Shown piece by piece: positions 22,352-33,256 of a stretch of 64,000 nucleotides of DNA (the first letter of the stretch is position 1; every line of letters starts with the position of its first letter). The DNA is taken from contig SKCR01032784.1 in assembly GCA_019454045.1 (NCBI GenBank), forward strand, positions 1 to 64,000. The letters are read 5' to 3'. The DNA comes from Zanthoxylum bungeanum. Taxonomy: Eukaryota > Streptophyta > Magnoliopsida > Sapindales > Rutaceae. Both the position numbers and the translations under genes were made by a program. Below the pieces are notes generated by a model. It had not been told where the DNA came from. It saw only the letters and a list, made by a program, of their open reading frames with translations, and ran no database searches.

Positions 22352-23031
22352 TTCACCTCTCCTTATAAAAATTTCGTCCTCGAAATTTCTCCATCCCTAT
22401 AACTGCTGATTCGAACCTGGTCGCTCGTGCGGAAACTATCTTACTCAACTCTACCGATATAACTTCTCTGTCTCAACTACAAACCAATCACTATCTATAA
22501 GCTAGGATCTTTAACAGCTCATCTACTGCTTAAATGACTACACTGGTCTGGGTCTCATCTCTGACAATACTGTTTTGGTTCTTATCTCTAACTATGTTGT
22601 TCTGGTCCTCATCTCGAATCCACTGGCCTCATAAGGGCCCTATACTGATATTATCTCATTCATGCTAGTTCTCTGATCAAAATGGGTCGCAGAAATACTA
22701 ACTTAAATTAATCTCCTCTCATACGGAGATAACTAATCTATACACATCAATCGAGTCACCCATAGACTCAAATTCAAGCAAGCAAAACACTGAATAATAA
22801 AATCAAATCAGATCAAATCGAGCCACCTCATGGACTCAAGTTCAAGCAAAAAAAACACTGAATAATATGATCAAATCATATCAAACATTCATAGAAGATA
22901 CATACAAAGACCTATGTGGTCTTAACCAAACTGAAGACAATCTCCGACAGCTGAATCCCCACAATCGCAGTCACTGACTTCTAGACCATGCTATTGACTC
23001 TGACTCTTAAACCATGCTCTGATACCAACTT
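22352..23031 (-). mobile_element. complete internal region of non-autonomous element B
   Basis: Exactly 680 bp lie between an LTR-B start (22351, with polypurine tract at 22352-22370) and an LTR-B end (23032). Reading on the minus strand, the PBS AAGTTGGTATCAGAGCATGG (23031-23012) comes first, then non-coding sequence, then the TTTCGAGGACGAAATT motif and tract. No gag or pol frame is present. Element B is therefore a non-autonomous element with giant LTRs and a tiny interior, presumably mobilised by another gypsy element. Confidence 0.85.
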
Positions 23032-23582
23032 TGTAACATCCCGCCTAGGCCACGATGCTACGGCATGAGACAGGAGAGCCCATCTCCATAAGCCTCTGAA
23101 TCTGATGAAATTTTGGCATGATGTATGTAGAACATCATGTAACCTGGCTTATAGTCAGCATCCATATACAATATAATCATCAACTCTCGGCCTCAAGCCG
23201 GTATCACAACATCAAGGCCTCAGGCCTGAACTCAATGCACAAAATGTAATTACTTGGCCTCCGGCCAGAACTCAAAAATAAAACTAAACTAATACATTTG
23301 CATTAGTAAATACAAATACAAAACAAGGAGTCGTGATGACCCATAACTTGACCCAGGACTCAAGACTTTTTTTACTGCAATTGGGGCGATCCTCTATCTT
23401 CAAAGTCTTCACCGAACTTCTGCTGATTCTAATGACTGCTACTAACCTGCAAAACTGACAAACTGTTTTGGTGTGAGTCATAATGACTCAGTAAACAATC
23501 ATGCAAAAGCTTATAAAGTTTTAATTAAATAACTTATTCTTATTCATTTCACAAACCTGGCACTTTATTACTGTACCTTTAA
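23032..23582 (-). mobile_element. LTR B 3' end, minus strand, truncated
   Basis: Starts TGTAACATCCCGCCTAGGCC next to the PBS and follows the LTR-B 3' part in reverse, including the acceptor region TGCAAAACTGACAAACTG at about 23450. It breaks off near TTAACTAATCACC at 23582. Confidence 0.85.
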
Positions 23583-23740
23583 CTAATCACCCTTTCGCTG
23601 CGCATGTTAAAGAATAATTCAGATTGAGTAACCTACATACTCTATGTTAAATACCAGTACCACGGCCATGTCCAGACATTTTCCTACGGACACAAAACTA
23701 CCATTTATCAGCCTGTTCAGTCAAAAGTCGATACACATGG

Positions 23741-23850
23741 TGACATTTAATGGTATCAGAGCCCATGGTTCATAGATTCTGTAGACATTACTTTTTCTTT
23801 ATCAGTTATTCTATGTCTTTTAGCGGTTGACATCTTTCATGTGTTTTTAG
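23741..23850 (+). other. LTR A terminus, PBS and leader of gag copy 2
   Basis: Only the last few bases of LTR A (GGTGACA) remain before TTTAATGGTATCAGAGCCC, an intact PBS. The 84-bp leader to the Gag ATG matches that at 13350-13434. The joint on the left is at the LTR/PBS edge. Confidence 0.8.
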
Positions 23851-24446
23851 ATGCCTCCACGTCTCAGAGTTCGAGGTGCAGGTCGAGTCTGTACTCGTAG
23901 GATAGCAAATGTTGGCCAACCTTCTAGGGCACCTCCATTTGATGAGGATGTTAATTCTTATAACGGAGAACCCTTTGAAGGGAACCCTAATCCTGTTGTA
24001 GAAGATTCCCTAGCCTCGGTTTTCGGGGATAGTACCCCAGTTCATCATCCTCCTAGCAGTAATGTCCTCCAGCCCCTGCAACACCTCAGGGAAACATTCC
24101 AGCACCTCCTCCACCTCCTCCGGGTTTCTACCCTCCACCTTATTATGCTCCTCCTCCAGAAGGTGTTCCTCCTAATGTTCCCCCTAGTGCTTACCCTTAT
24201 CCGTATTTCTACCCTCCAACATGGGGTCATGGTCCAACTCAGGTAGCTCCTATAGTTAATGAGGATAATATTGCTAAAAGAGTGAAAGAATATGAAGCTG
24301 TTGAGTTTGATGGAAATAAGGATCCCATTGTAGCTGGAAATTTCTTGGATAGAGTTGAGAAGGCTTTTGAGCTGATGAGATTGACTGATGAACAGAAATG
24401 CCACCATCTGTATCGACTTTTGACTGAGCAGGCTGATAAATGGTAG
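23851..24446 (+). pseudogene. gypsy Gag N-terminal fragment, copy 2
   Basis: Begins MPPRLRVRGAGRVCTRR like the copy at 13435. A one-base deletion near 24064 shifts the frame; the shifted frame continues as the true proline- and tyrosine-rich linker, then VNEDNIAKRVKEYEAVEFDG and the start of the Gag domain up to the codons for LTEQADKW. It therefore preserves about 70 bp (around 24225-24300) missing from copy 1. It ends at 24446 at the chimeric joint, where TGG is followed by TAG. Confidence 0.85.
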
Positions 24447-24853
24447 TTTTGTGTCCGTAGGAAAATGTATGGACATGGCCGTGATACTGGTATTTAACGT
24501 GGGAGAGGTATAGTTTGGTGATGCGTGAGAATGTCGAGTAATAGTATAAAGATACCCCATACTTAGTCGATAGATCTTGAATTTGATATAGCTTTAGATG
24601 ATGTTCATCTGATTGTTGAGGATAACAAGGGTTCTAGACCTATACCTCCAGTAGTTTCGACAGTTGCCCCATCGTTATTCCTATAGCTGAATCTGACGTG
24701 ATTTCTATGATTATACCTAACATGAACCTTTTGTCGCAGTTATAACATCGTTGTGAGTTAGTAGGTCGAAGACATTAGAACTTTGGTGTTTAAGAGATGA
24801 GAAATAAGACCTTGTTGATACTAATATTTAATTAATCAATATTTATGATTACA
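24447..24853. other. stretch of unknown origin
   Basis: It matches neither LTR A, LTR B nor the gypsy frames seen elsewhere in the window. Plus-strand frames have frequent stops; a 36-codon stretch around 24570-24680 (ALDDVHLIVEDNKGSRPIPP) is the only protein-like patch and I do not recognise it. It lies downstream of the minus-strand gene at 24854 and may be its 3' flank. Confidence 0.4.
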
Positions 24854-25864
24854 TTATGGAATATAACAACTGGGTTGTGTTGCAAGGACAGGATCATCTT
24901 CGAATTGATAATCTTCCCATTGATGTTTCGCGCGTAGAGACATTGGAATGAGGCCGTCGATGATTTGAATTTCGAGACTGTCAGGAAACTTGATTTTGTT
25001 GTAGCCTTGAACGATGCTTCTATATGATTCTTCGATAGTAGTGAAGATTTGCCAATCTTTATCATTGGTATTGCTTTCTAAACTTCGACGTACTGAGTCT
25101 GCGGAAAGAGCTCTAAGATCACAGGAATGATGGGAAGTAATCTCTTCTGGGAAAATATCATCGTATCCATAGTAAACTCTAAGCTTTGGTCTAGATGGCC
25201 AACTTATGAGTCTCCAATTAGTGAGTTGACGTGATGATGGTATGCTCTATAAGATGAATTGGGTGGTAAACGATCGAATAGTCATTCGACCATTCTGGGG
25301 TAATGGTTTAGATCCAGATAATAATACTTTGTGGCGTTTATACCATCGATACAAAATATTACTGATGAATGGAGGAAGCTCACCAAGGCTATCTTCTGAG
25401 ATACCAGGATAGTTGGGATGGATTGGACTTGGTCCAAGAATAAATCCATTTAGGAAACCGAGTTCAAACAAGGTGCTGAGACTCCACTGGCAATGATTGA
25501 AGAAATCATGACTGTTGATGAAAACTGTGGAGTGGAATCTGTGATATCCACAGTGAACAATCGCTGAATTATTTTTGTATTGGATTAAACCATCTGTTTT
25601 TCCATTCCAGATGGTTCTAAGAATGTAACACCACCTCATGAAGTTGGTAGGAACTCTTTCCACGATATCCATTGCAATCTCTTTAGGCAAAAGAGCGGAT
25701 GGAGCTTCATAGAGACAATCGTAGATATCTCTCCAAAGGTCTCGAACATATTTAGAGTCTATAACTGCTCGATCAATGACTGACCATTTACAAAGCTTCT
25801 GGTATATCACCTTAGCTCTGAAAAATCTTGAATAGGGGTTAGGATTGGCAGATGAGGATTCCAT
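24854..25864 (-). pseudogene. unrecognised 336-codon frame with one stop
   Basis: From ATG at 25864 the frame runs 205 codons to a TAG (25249-25247), then 130 more in the same frame to TAA at 24854. The second part is protein-like, with YYGYDDIFPEEIT, SADSVRRSLESNTNDKDW and LEIQIIDGLIPMSLRAKHQW. The first part has many aromatic and cysteine residues (DLWRDIYDCLYEAP, MRWCYILRTIWNGKTDG, CQWSLSTLFELGFLNGF). No signal peptide or membrane segment is seen. Codon usage and texture differ from all neighbours. A TATA motif sits 41 bp upstream of the ATG. I cannot name the family. A fragment of an endogenous pararetrovirus is one low-confidence idea, because of the compact promoter and dense coding; a host gene captured by the mosaic is another. 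Confidence 0.55.
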
Positions 25865-25904
25865 TGAAGAAGTTTTGAGTGAGTCCTTAAGAACTCGTGC
25901 ATCT

Positions 25905-25911
25905 CTTTATA
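25905..25911 (-). promoter_or_regulatory. TATA box upstream of the unrecognised frame
   Basis: Minus strand CTCTCTCTATAAAGAG, with the TATAAAG core about 41 bp before the ATG. With a start site some 30 bp downstream the leader would be only about a dozen bases, a compact arrangement more usual in viruses than in plant genes. Confidence 0.5.
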
Positions 25912-25917
25912 GAGAGA

Positions 25918-26190
25918 GATACCAAAAAAAAAAAAAATTCATGACAAGATATTTCACAGTATCTATGCATATTTGGAAGGGATAATAATTGTCGTGATGA
26001 TAAGATGTAAAGCAGATATTTGAGGGACCTGCAAATCCTCTTTTCAATAGTGAGAAACTTAAGAAAGTGAATTTTGCGTAAATTGCTAAAAACTCTTTAC
26101 AGCTGTTGTCTGTGTAGGACCCTAGGTGGAGCCCTTCCTTTAAGAGATGAGATAGTTGGTTTTTAAGTTGTGACCTATACTTCACAGATA
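25918..26190 (-). other. upstream flank of the unrecognised frame
   Basis: Sequence not shared with the LTRs. A 92-codon minus-strand frame (26185-25907) spans it but has no motif I recognise and ends in an A-tract-encoded phenylalanine run. It may be promoter or the tail of an upstream gene. Element-B sequence resumes near 26191. Confidence 0.35.
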
Positions 26191-26262
26191 TAAGGAGGTT
26201 TGAATCAGTAGTTATGGGGATGGAGAAATTTCGAGGACAAAAATTTTATAAGGAGGGGTGAA
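26191..26262 (+). mobile_element. element B internal 3' end and polypurine tract
   Basis: Contains TTTGAATCAGTAGTTATGG, the TTTCGAGGACAAAAAT motif and the tract AAGGAGGGGTGAA directly before the LTR start. Only the last 70 bp of the B interior are here; the rest was replaced by the foreign 1.7 kb. Confidence 0.8.
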
Positions 26263-27808
26263 TGTAACATCCCAGATTTTCGGGACTGTTCTACAGGGTT
26301 CCCGGACCGATGCTATAGTCTCAAATCATGATTATAACGGAGAATAAAAGTTCAAGTGATTTTTTATGGGTTGGAATAATAGATTATGAGTATCCGTCGC
26401 GTTGGAAGACGGGTGGGATCAAAAGTCAATTGCGCGATTTTTACTATACGAGTAAAGTTTACTATTTTGACTACAGAGTAAGCAAACGAACTTCGATTGA
26501 GTTGGTTCTTGAATGATCGGACTCGTTTTTCCGAGATGAACAACTTTCATGTTGAATACATTTCGAGAATCGCATCAGAAGGGCCTCGAAAGTGGGGATT
26601 TCGGAAAATACCCTTCCAAATGGGGGCATTTTAGTCATTTTCAAATTTATGATATTTGTGTTATAATTATTATTTATTATTATTATTATCAGCTGTTACA
26701 AAAAAAAAGAAAGAAAATTCTTTGATTTTGAGATAATCAAGTCTTGATTCAACGAAACAAAGAAAAATATAAGATGATTGAGATTTGAGAGTTGAGAGGG
26801 GAGAGAGAGAGGAGAAAACACGTGGAAGAGAGAGGAGGAGTCTCCGGCGGCGATCCGGTCAGAGACACGGTGGCGCACCAGTGGGGTCTTGATCGTCCGG
26901 CGATGGGAAGTACACTGGTGGCCGGCGCCGACACCCAGGACGCCGGAATCGGCGAGAATGGAGGGAATAAGAGGCGCGGCTTGGGTTCGTCGATCCCGGC
27001 TCGTCGCTTCGAACCATGACCCGTGCCACTCGTCAAATTGAAGTCCTCGACGAGTACTACGAGATGGTGGTGACGATTTTCCCGATCCGTGCTCGGTGGC
27101 ACACGAAACGAGGAAAGAAGGTTCGGATGAATAGTAACCCGATGTGAACAGTAACTCCGATCGGAATTCCGATCGCACTAGCGCGTTCGTATGGCCGTTG
27201 GGAGTCCGAATATGGCCTCGAAAGTTCGGTACGACTTTCCGTTTAAATTTCGTCATTTTAAAGTTTACCGTTATTTATTCGGATGTTTCTAGTAATTCCG
27301 TAGTGTAGCGAATTAGCATGAAACGAATTGAATATGTTTTAATATGTTAAAACGATAATAGTGGTAGAATCCGGGGATAATCATATGAGATATGATCGAT
27401 CCGGTGGAATTAGCGAGTTTCCGATAAAACGGAGTTTCTCACGCGACTGAGCGTAGTTGATCGTAATCATGATAATAGTATGAATATGATATGGTGAGGG
27501 TAATTAAGTAATTCCTGAGTAGTTCGGAGGGTTCGAGATCCTTCCGTAATGTTCGCGGAAACTTTTCCGCAAGATTTGTTACAAACGCGTAAAATGAAAA
27601 TCTGGCCTTCTAGCCAGTCTAGAACAGTATATGAGCACATAGTATGGTAATGAAGTTTGATCAGTAGAATCAGAGAGGATTCGTGTATTACGAGAAGGAT
27701 CCAAAGTTTATTTTAGAAATGTCCAAAGTTCCGCAAATAGCGGTTCTGATTACGTTTTATGATTTGTTTTGACAGATCGGTCCCGGTTCGAAGTGTCCGC
27801 GAAGCCAG

Positions 27809-29132
27809 GTAAGTAACTCATGCTGTGAGTACTCGATAGATTTAACAATATTCTAAATTAGTAATATAATAAAGTTGTATATAGTTATATACATGAAATC
27901 TGTATATATATATATATATATAAAGATGAACGTAGAATAAAGAAGCAAATGCATTTATATACACATATAAACAAGAGTATGTAGGTTACATGGAGAAATA
28001 AGTAAGTGTGTATATATATATATATATAAATTGTTTGTATTTATTTGATTAAGCATAACTAATATTTTTTGAAAATGCCTAAATAAGCCTATTGTTGGGA
28101 TAGATGTTCTAGTATGATTATAATGATTAGAGAGATATGGAAATGAATGAATAAGTAAACTTTTATATTTTAAGTCATATATTCCTTTAGAATGATTGAT
28201 TGTGTGTATGAATGTAAATTATACATCATATTGTTTGTGAGCTATCAGTAAGGTAAGTTATAGAGGTAAGCTAAGTTAAGTTATGATGGTTTGAATGTGT
28301 GTAAGTATACTGAGAATGGTATAAACATATAGAATGTGAGATGATTTGAGATTTATGAGCATGTGTTTTAGAAATGATTTTTATGTTAGGATGCACCTCG
28401 TGTACTTATATGTGCCAGTTTATTGCCGTAGGACAAGGTCTCATGTTGCCAGTTATTGCCGTGGGACAAGGTCTCATGTTGCCAGTTATTGCCGTGGGAC
28501 AAGGTCCGATATTGCCAGTTATTGCCGTGGGGATGCCCCATGTTGCCAGTTAGTTATTGCCGTGGGGATGCCCCATGTTGCCAGATTTGCCGTATTGTCA
28601 CGAGAGTGTGCATATAGATGAATGAACAACTTTATTTATTTTTACAAATATTTTTGAGCAGAATGAGTTTTATGAGATTTATGTTTCAAGAAAATGTTTG
28701 ATGATATTTCAAGTTAGAAAAAGAAAGAAAGATATATTAATTGTCAAATCTAGACTAGCTCAGAGTATTCAGAAAGGTAAAGAAAAGAATTAGAGTAGGA
28801 CAGCAGAAGTGAATTGAATCTAAATCTGTTAGTTAGTAGTAAGTAGAACTTCACATACTTAAAATGAAGGATTAATACGGACGTAATATAGAAGATAGAG
28901 TTTTTGGGTGTGAGTTCAGAATGAAAAGACTAGTAGCAAGTAATGTGGAAATTAAATGGATATAAGTTATAAAGTTAAATTAGATTTGTTAATGTTGGCA
29001 TGGTCACATAAACGGTTTAGGTTAATTTCAAAATCATGATTTAGACTTTGTATGTGATTGATGCTTAATTTATGAGCATGGTTACTTACTGAGTCTTATG
29101 ACTCACACAACAACAGTTTGTTAGTTTTGCAG
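27809..29132 (+). other. candidate intron inside LTR B
   Basis: GAAGCCAG/GTAAGTAACTC at 27809 is a near-ideal plant 5' splice site and TTTGTTAGTTTTGCAG/GG at 29132 a good 3' site; the 1324 bp between are AT-rich. Both sites recur in other LTR-B copies (donor at about 30672, 38038 and, reversed, 45697; acceptor reversed near 43790). The hairpin array is inside. Splicing itself is inferred. Confidence 0.5.
28414..28590 (+). repeat. hairpin array, five units
   Basis: Stem-loops in order: AGGAC-AAG-GTCT type, TGGGAC-AAG-GTCTCA, GGGAC-AAG-GTCCG (where the partner base changed to keep pairing), then two TGGGG-ATG-CCCCA. Constant flanks are TTATTGCCG and TGTTGCCAG. Confidence 0.9.
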
Positions 29133-29541
29133 GGCAGTAGCAGACTTACTGAGCCAACAGAATCCCTGTGAAGACTTTGATGACAGTGGATCGCCCCAAT
29201 TGCAGTCAAGAGAGTATTTGAGTCCTAGGTCGAGTTATGGGTCATCACGACTCTTTGTTTTGTATTTGTACATGTATTGCATAAGTAATAGTATAATTTC
29301 ATTTTGAGTTCTGGCCGGAGGCCAAGTATTTACATTGTTCTTTGAGTTCAGGCCTGATGCCTAGTGATGTTGCATAATTGTTGATTTTGTTTGAGCAAGT
29401 TGTCCCATGGTGCTGGCTATAAGCCAGGATGCATGATGTTACGAATACATCATGCCGAAATTTCGTCAGAATAAGAGGCTTATGGAGGTAGGGTTAGCCT
29501 GTCTCCTGCCGTTAGCATCCTGGCCTAGGCAGGATGTTACA

Positions 29542-29556
29542 AAGTTGGTATCAGAT
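29542..29556 (+). other. element B primer-binding site, cut after 15 bp
   Basis: AAGTTGGTATCAGAT is the B PBS up to the start of GAGCATGG. Homology then stops and, after about 18 bp of filler (29557-29574), minus-strand LTR A begins. The break is within the PBS itself. Confidence 0.8.
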
Positions 29557-29574
29557 TAATAATTCATCTGGCTT

Positions 29575-30510
29575 ATCCATAAAGATAATGCAATATCCTC
29601 AACAACTAAATAAAGGCTCAAAGCCTAGCATCAATATACAAATTTTCCCAAGAGATACATATCTAGAATTTATAGTTTCAAAACATAACAAGGACACTCT
29701 ATTGTTGGCACAACCTTTCTCTATATCAGGAATTGATGATGACATAGCAGATGGAAAAGATGACCTACTAATCTGCTAACCTGAAATGTTAAGGAAAAGA
29801 GTAAGCTCACGCTTAGTGCAATGGATCACAGCTTAGTGCCGTGGATAAACAAGTAACAAGGTGGATCGAATAAGTATTTCATACTATAAATCAGTACATA
29901 AGCTGTAAATCAATAAATTCAACATTTACTTGAAATCGTTAATCTCATTCTCATAAAACTCATACTGCTCAAGAAAATACTCTGTAATAATAAAGCTGTG
30001 TATTCATCTATATGCACACTCTCGTGACAATACGGCAAAGCTGGCAACATGGGGCATCCCCACGGCAATAACTGGCATCCGGAGCAAAATTGGCAACATG
30101 AGACCTCATCTCACGGCAAATAAACTGGCACATATATGTACACGGGTGCATCCTAACATAAAAATCATTTCCAAAATCCATGCTCATATATCTCAAATCA
30201 TGCAAGTTTCTCATATATCATAAACACATGATTTCAACATAATCAATATCTGATCCATACCTTATAGTAAAAATATAAACTTTCTAAAACAAATCATTTA
30301 ATGCATTACCTTAAAATTCATTTAAGAAAACATACATACTGTATACTTTAGAAAATATCAGTGTTACAAGCTTATCCACGCACCTGGTGAGCTGACTACT
30401 GATAAAGAAACTAGGCAGCAGGTCCTTCCCTGCTTACGGTATCGGGATCACCTAAAAGACAAAAGAATTTACTATAAGGAACAAAATCCTAACTAGAATA
30501 AATGAATGAA
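29575..30510 (-). mobile_element. LTR A, 3' two-thirds, minus strand
   Basis: Follows LTR A in reverse from the sequence near its end through the acceptor (about 29787), two-hairpin array (about 30035-30125) and donor (about 30387) to the CTAACTAGAATA motif. It then joins plus-strand LTR B at about 30510, within short A- and T-rich shared bases. Confidence 0.85.
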
Positions 30511-32949
30511 TAATGAAGCTTGATCAGTAGAATCAGGGAGGATTCATGTATTACGAGAAGGATCCGAAGTTTATTTTAGAATTGTCCAAAGTTCCGCAAA
30601 TAGCGGTTCTGATTACGTTTTATGATTTGTTTTAACAGATCGGTCCAGGTTCGGAGTGTCCGCGAAGCCAGGTAAGTAACTCATGTTGTGAGTACTCGAT
30701 AGATTTAACAATGTTCGAAATTAGTAATATAATAAGTTGTATATAGTTATTGCATGAAATCTGTTTATATATAAAGATGAACGTAGAATAAAGAAGCAGA
30801 TGTATTTATATACATATATAGATAAAGACAAGCAATTATCAGCAGAGGTATGAGCAAAAGATAAGTATGAGCATATAGAAGTATAGAGGTACATATGTAG
30901 GTATAAACCAGTATGTATATTTAGATAAGAGCATATGAATAATGTCATGTTTATGATTAATTAAACGAGACTTGGGTTTGGGGGTTGTAGAAAACTACAC
31001 CCTAGGAAATGGGACTAAAGTTTAGAAAATGACAATTGTGAGAAGTAACTGTATACGTTCAGTGTATGTAGAATGATACAAGAACAAGAATACGAGTATA
31101 TACACGTATAAACAAGAGTATGTAGGTTACATGGAGAAATAAGTAAGTATATATATATATATAAATTGTTTGTATGTAATTGATTAAGCATAATTAATAA
31201 TTTTAGAAAATGCCTAAATAAGCCTATTGCTGGGATAGATGTTCTAGTATGATTATAAATGATTAGAGAGATATGGAAATGAATGAATAAGTATGCTTTT
31301 ATATTTTAAGTCGTATAGTTGTTTATAATGATCGATTGTGTGTATGAATGTAAATTATACACTATATTATTTGTGAGCTATCAGTAAACTAAGTTATGAT
31401 GATTTGAATGTGTGTAAGTATACTGAGAATCGTATAAATATATAGAATGTGAGATGATTTGAGAGATATATGAGCATGTGTTTTAGAAATGATTTTTATG
31501 CTAGGATGCACCTCGTGTACATATATGTGCCAGTTTATTACCGTAGGACAAGGTCTCATGTTGCCAGTTATTGCCGTGAGACATGGTCTCATATTGCCAG
31601 TTACTGCCTTGGGACAAGGTCTCATGTTGCCAGTTATTGCCGTGAGACATGGTCTCATGTTGCCAATTATTGCCGTGGGGATGCCCTATGTTGCCAGTTT
31701 TGCCGTATTGTCATGAGAGTGTGCATATAGATGAATGAACAGCTTTATTTTTATAGATATTCTTGAGCAGAATGAGTTTTATGAGATTTATGATTTCAAG
31801 TAAATGTTTGATGATATTTCAAGTTAGAAAAAGAAAGAAAGCTATCTATAATTGTCAAATCTAGACTAGCTCAGAGTATTCAGAAAAGATTTTCAGAAGT
31901 ATTTTCTAAAAACACAGTATGTAAGTGTAGTAAAGTTTACAAGTAATGCATATAAATCGTATATTCTGGTTAACATTTGAGATACATATAGATGCTATTA
32001 ATGCATGGTAGTATGTATGTATCTGTGGGTTTATGATTTATATATATATCAAGGATGATTGTGTGAGTTGCTTGCTTACTTAGAAAGAACATATTATAAG
32101 GATGTTAGTCATGATTGAAATGGTAACATATGCATGTAATCATGGATAGTGATAGAGGATTAGATAGTTAGCAGAATAAGACTTTTAAGTATCCGATTTG
32201 ATGATATTTCAAGATAGTGAAAGAGAGAAAATTATAATAAATACATGAACCAGATTAGTAACGAGTAAAGAGAGTATACAGAATTCAGTGTAGTGCATCA
32301 GTAGTATGAAGGGACTTCTTATGTTGATGATATAGGAATACATATATATTTATGTGTTATAGGTGTTTGATAGTGTAAATAGCAAACATAAGTTGGCAGG
32401 TGGTGATCAGTTAAAGGTACAATAATAAAGTGTCAGGTTTGTGAAATGAATAAGAATCAGTTATTTAATTAAAACTTTATAAGCTTTTGCATGATTGCTT
32501 ACTGAGTCATTATGACTCACACCACAACAGTTTGTCAGTAGCAGTCATTAGAATCAGCAGAAGTTCGGTGAAGACTTTGAAGATAGAGGATCGCCCCAAT
32601 TGCAGTAAAAAAAGTCTTGAGTCCTGGGTCAAGTTATGGGTCATCACGACTCCTTGTTTTGTATTTTTATTTACTAATGCAAATGTATTAGTTTAGTTTT
32701 ATTTTTGAGTTCTGGCCGGAGGCCAAGTAATTACATTTTGTGCATTGAGTTCAGGCCTGAGGCCTTGATGTTGTGATACCGGACTGAGGCCGAGAGTTGA
32801 TGATTATTTTGTATATGGATGCTGACTATAAGCCAGGTTACATGACGTTCTGCATACATCATGCCGAAATTTCATCAGATTCAGAGGCATATGGAGATGG
32901 GCTCTCCTGTCTCATGCCGGTAGCATCCTGGCCTATGCGGGATGTTACA
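30511..32949 (+). mobile_element. LTR B, 3' three-quarters
   Basis: Enters LTR B upstream of the donor (AAGCTTGATCAGTAGAATC) and follows it to the terminal GCGGGATGTTACA at 32949. It includes a five-unit hairpin array at about 31528-31700 and the segment at 31800-32450 that the copy at 26263 lacks. After the LTR only AAGATGGTA of the PBS remains before a switch to LTR A. Confidence 0.9.
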
Positions 32950-32957
32950 AAGATGGT

Positions 32958-33256
32958 AACGGCGCGTGAGCGCCACTCTCCGGTCGGATGAAGAAAATTC
33001 TGAAGGTCGAGCGTACCTCTCCTCATCCCGGTTCTAATGCCGCTGACGGTTCGTCGATCGGAGTTCCGGATCAACGGGAAACATCGAGAGAAAACCACAA
33101 AAAGTTTCTTACCGAGATCTCTACAAAAATTGGGAGTTTCCCGAGATGAAACCACCACCAAAATGATCCTCTCGACGAGATCTACACTTTTCCATAAAGA
33201 CTCGGTCGGGTTTGAACTTCGGATTGGCCGGATCGGGACCAAAACTCTATTTTTGA
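32958..33256 (-). mobile_element. LTR A 5' GC-rich part, minus strand
   Basis: Reverse of the LTR-A region equivalent to about 57660-57935 (GATCCGGCCGATCC, GTAGATCTCGTCGAGAGG, the CGGTGGTTCGTCGATCGG side). It joins a plus-strand LTR-A piece at 33257 through GATCCGG/TCCGGATGCC, a shared CCGG. Confidence 0.85.

Larger units (their letters stand above)
23647..24498. repeat. 94-bp inverted repeat flanking a gag fragment
   Basis: The stretch 23647-23740 is the reverse complement, with few mismatches, of 24404-24498. Each copy contains the end of the gag fragment (the codons for TEQADKW) joined to TAGTTTTGTGTCCGTAGG and to ATGGACATGGCCGTG. So the chimeric gag joint itself exists twice in opposite orientation. 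Between 23583 and 23646 there is filler without clear origin. Confidence 0.85.
26263..29541 (+). mobile_element. LTR B, end-to-end copy (3.28 kb)
   Basis: Runs from TGTAACATCCCAG after a polypurine tract to GGCAGGATGTTACA before a PBS, so both ends are defined. In order it has a U3-like region, a purine/GC-rich block (26790-27160), the donor CCAG/GTAAGTAA at 27809, an AT-rich stretch with TA repeats, a five-unit hairpin array (28414-28590), the acceptor TTAGTTTTGCAG at 29132, and a 3' part with GGCCGGAGGCCAAG and AGGCCTGA. It is more divergent and shorter than the copy at 43367-47162, so it is probably older. No long frame is conserved among copies. Confidence 0.9.
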
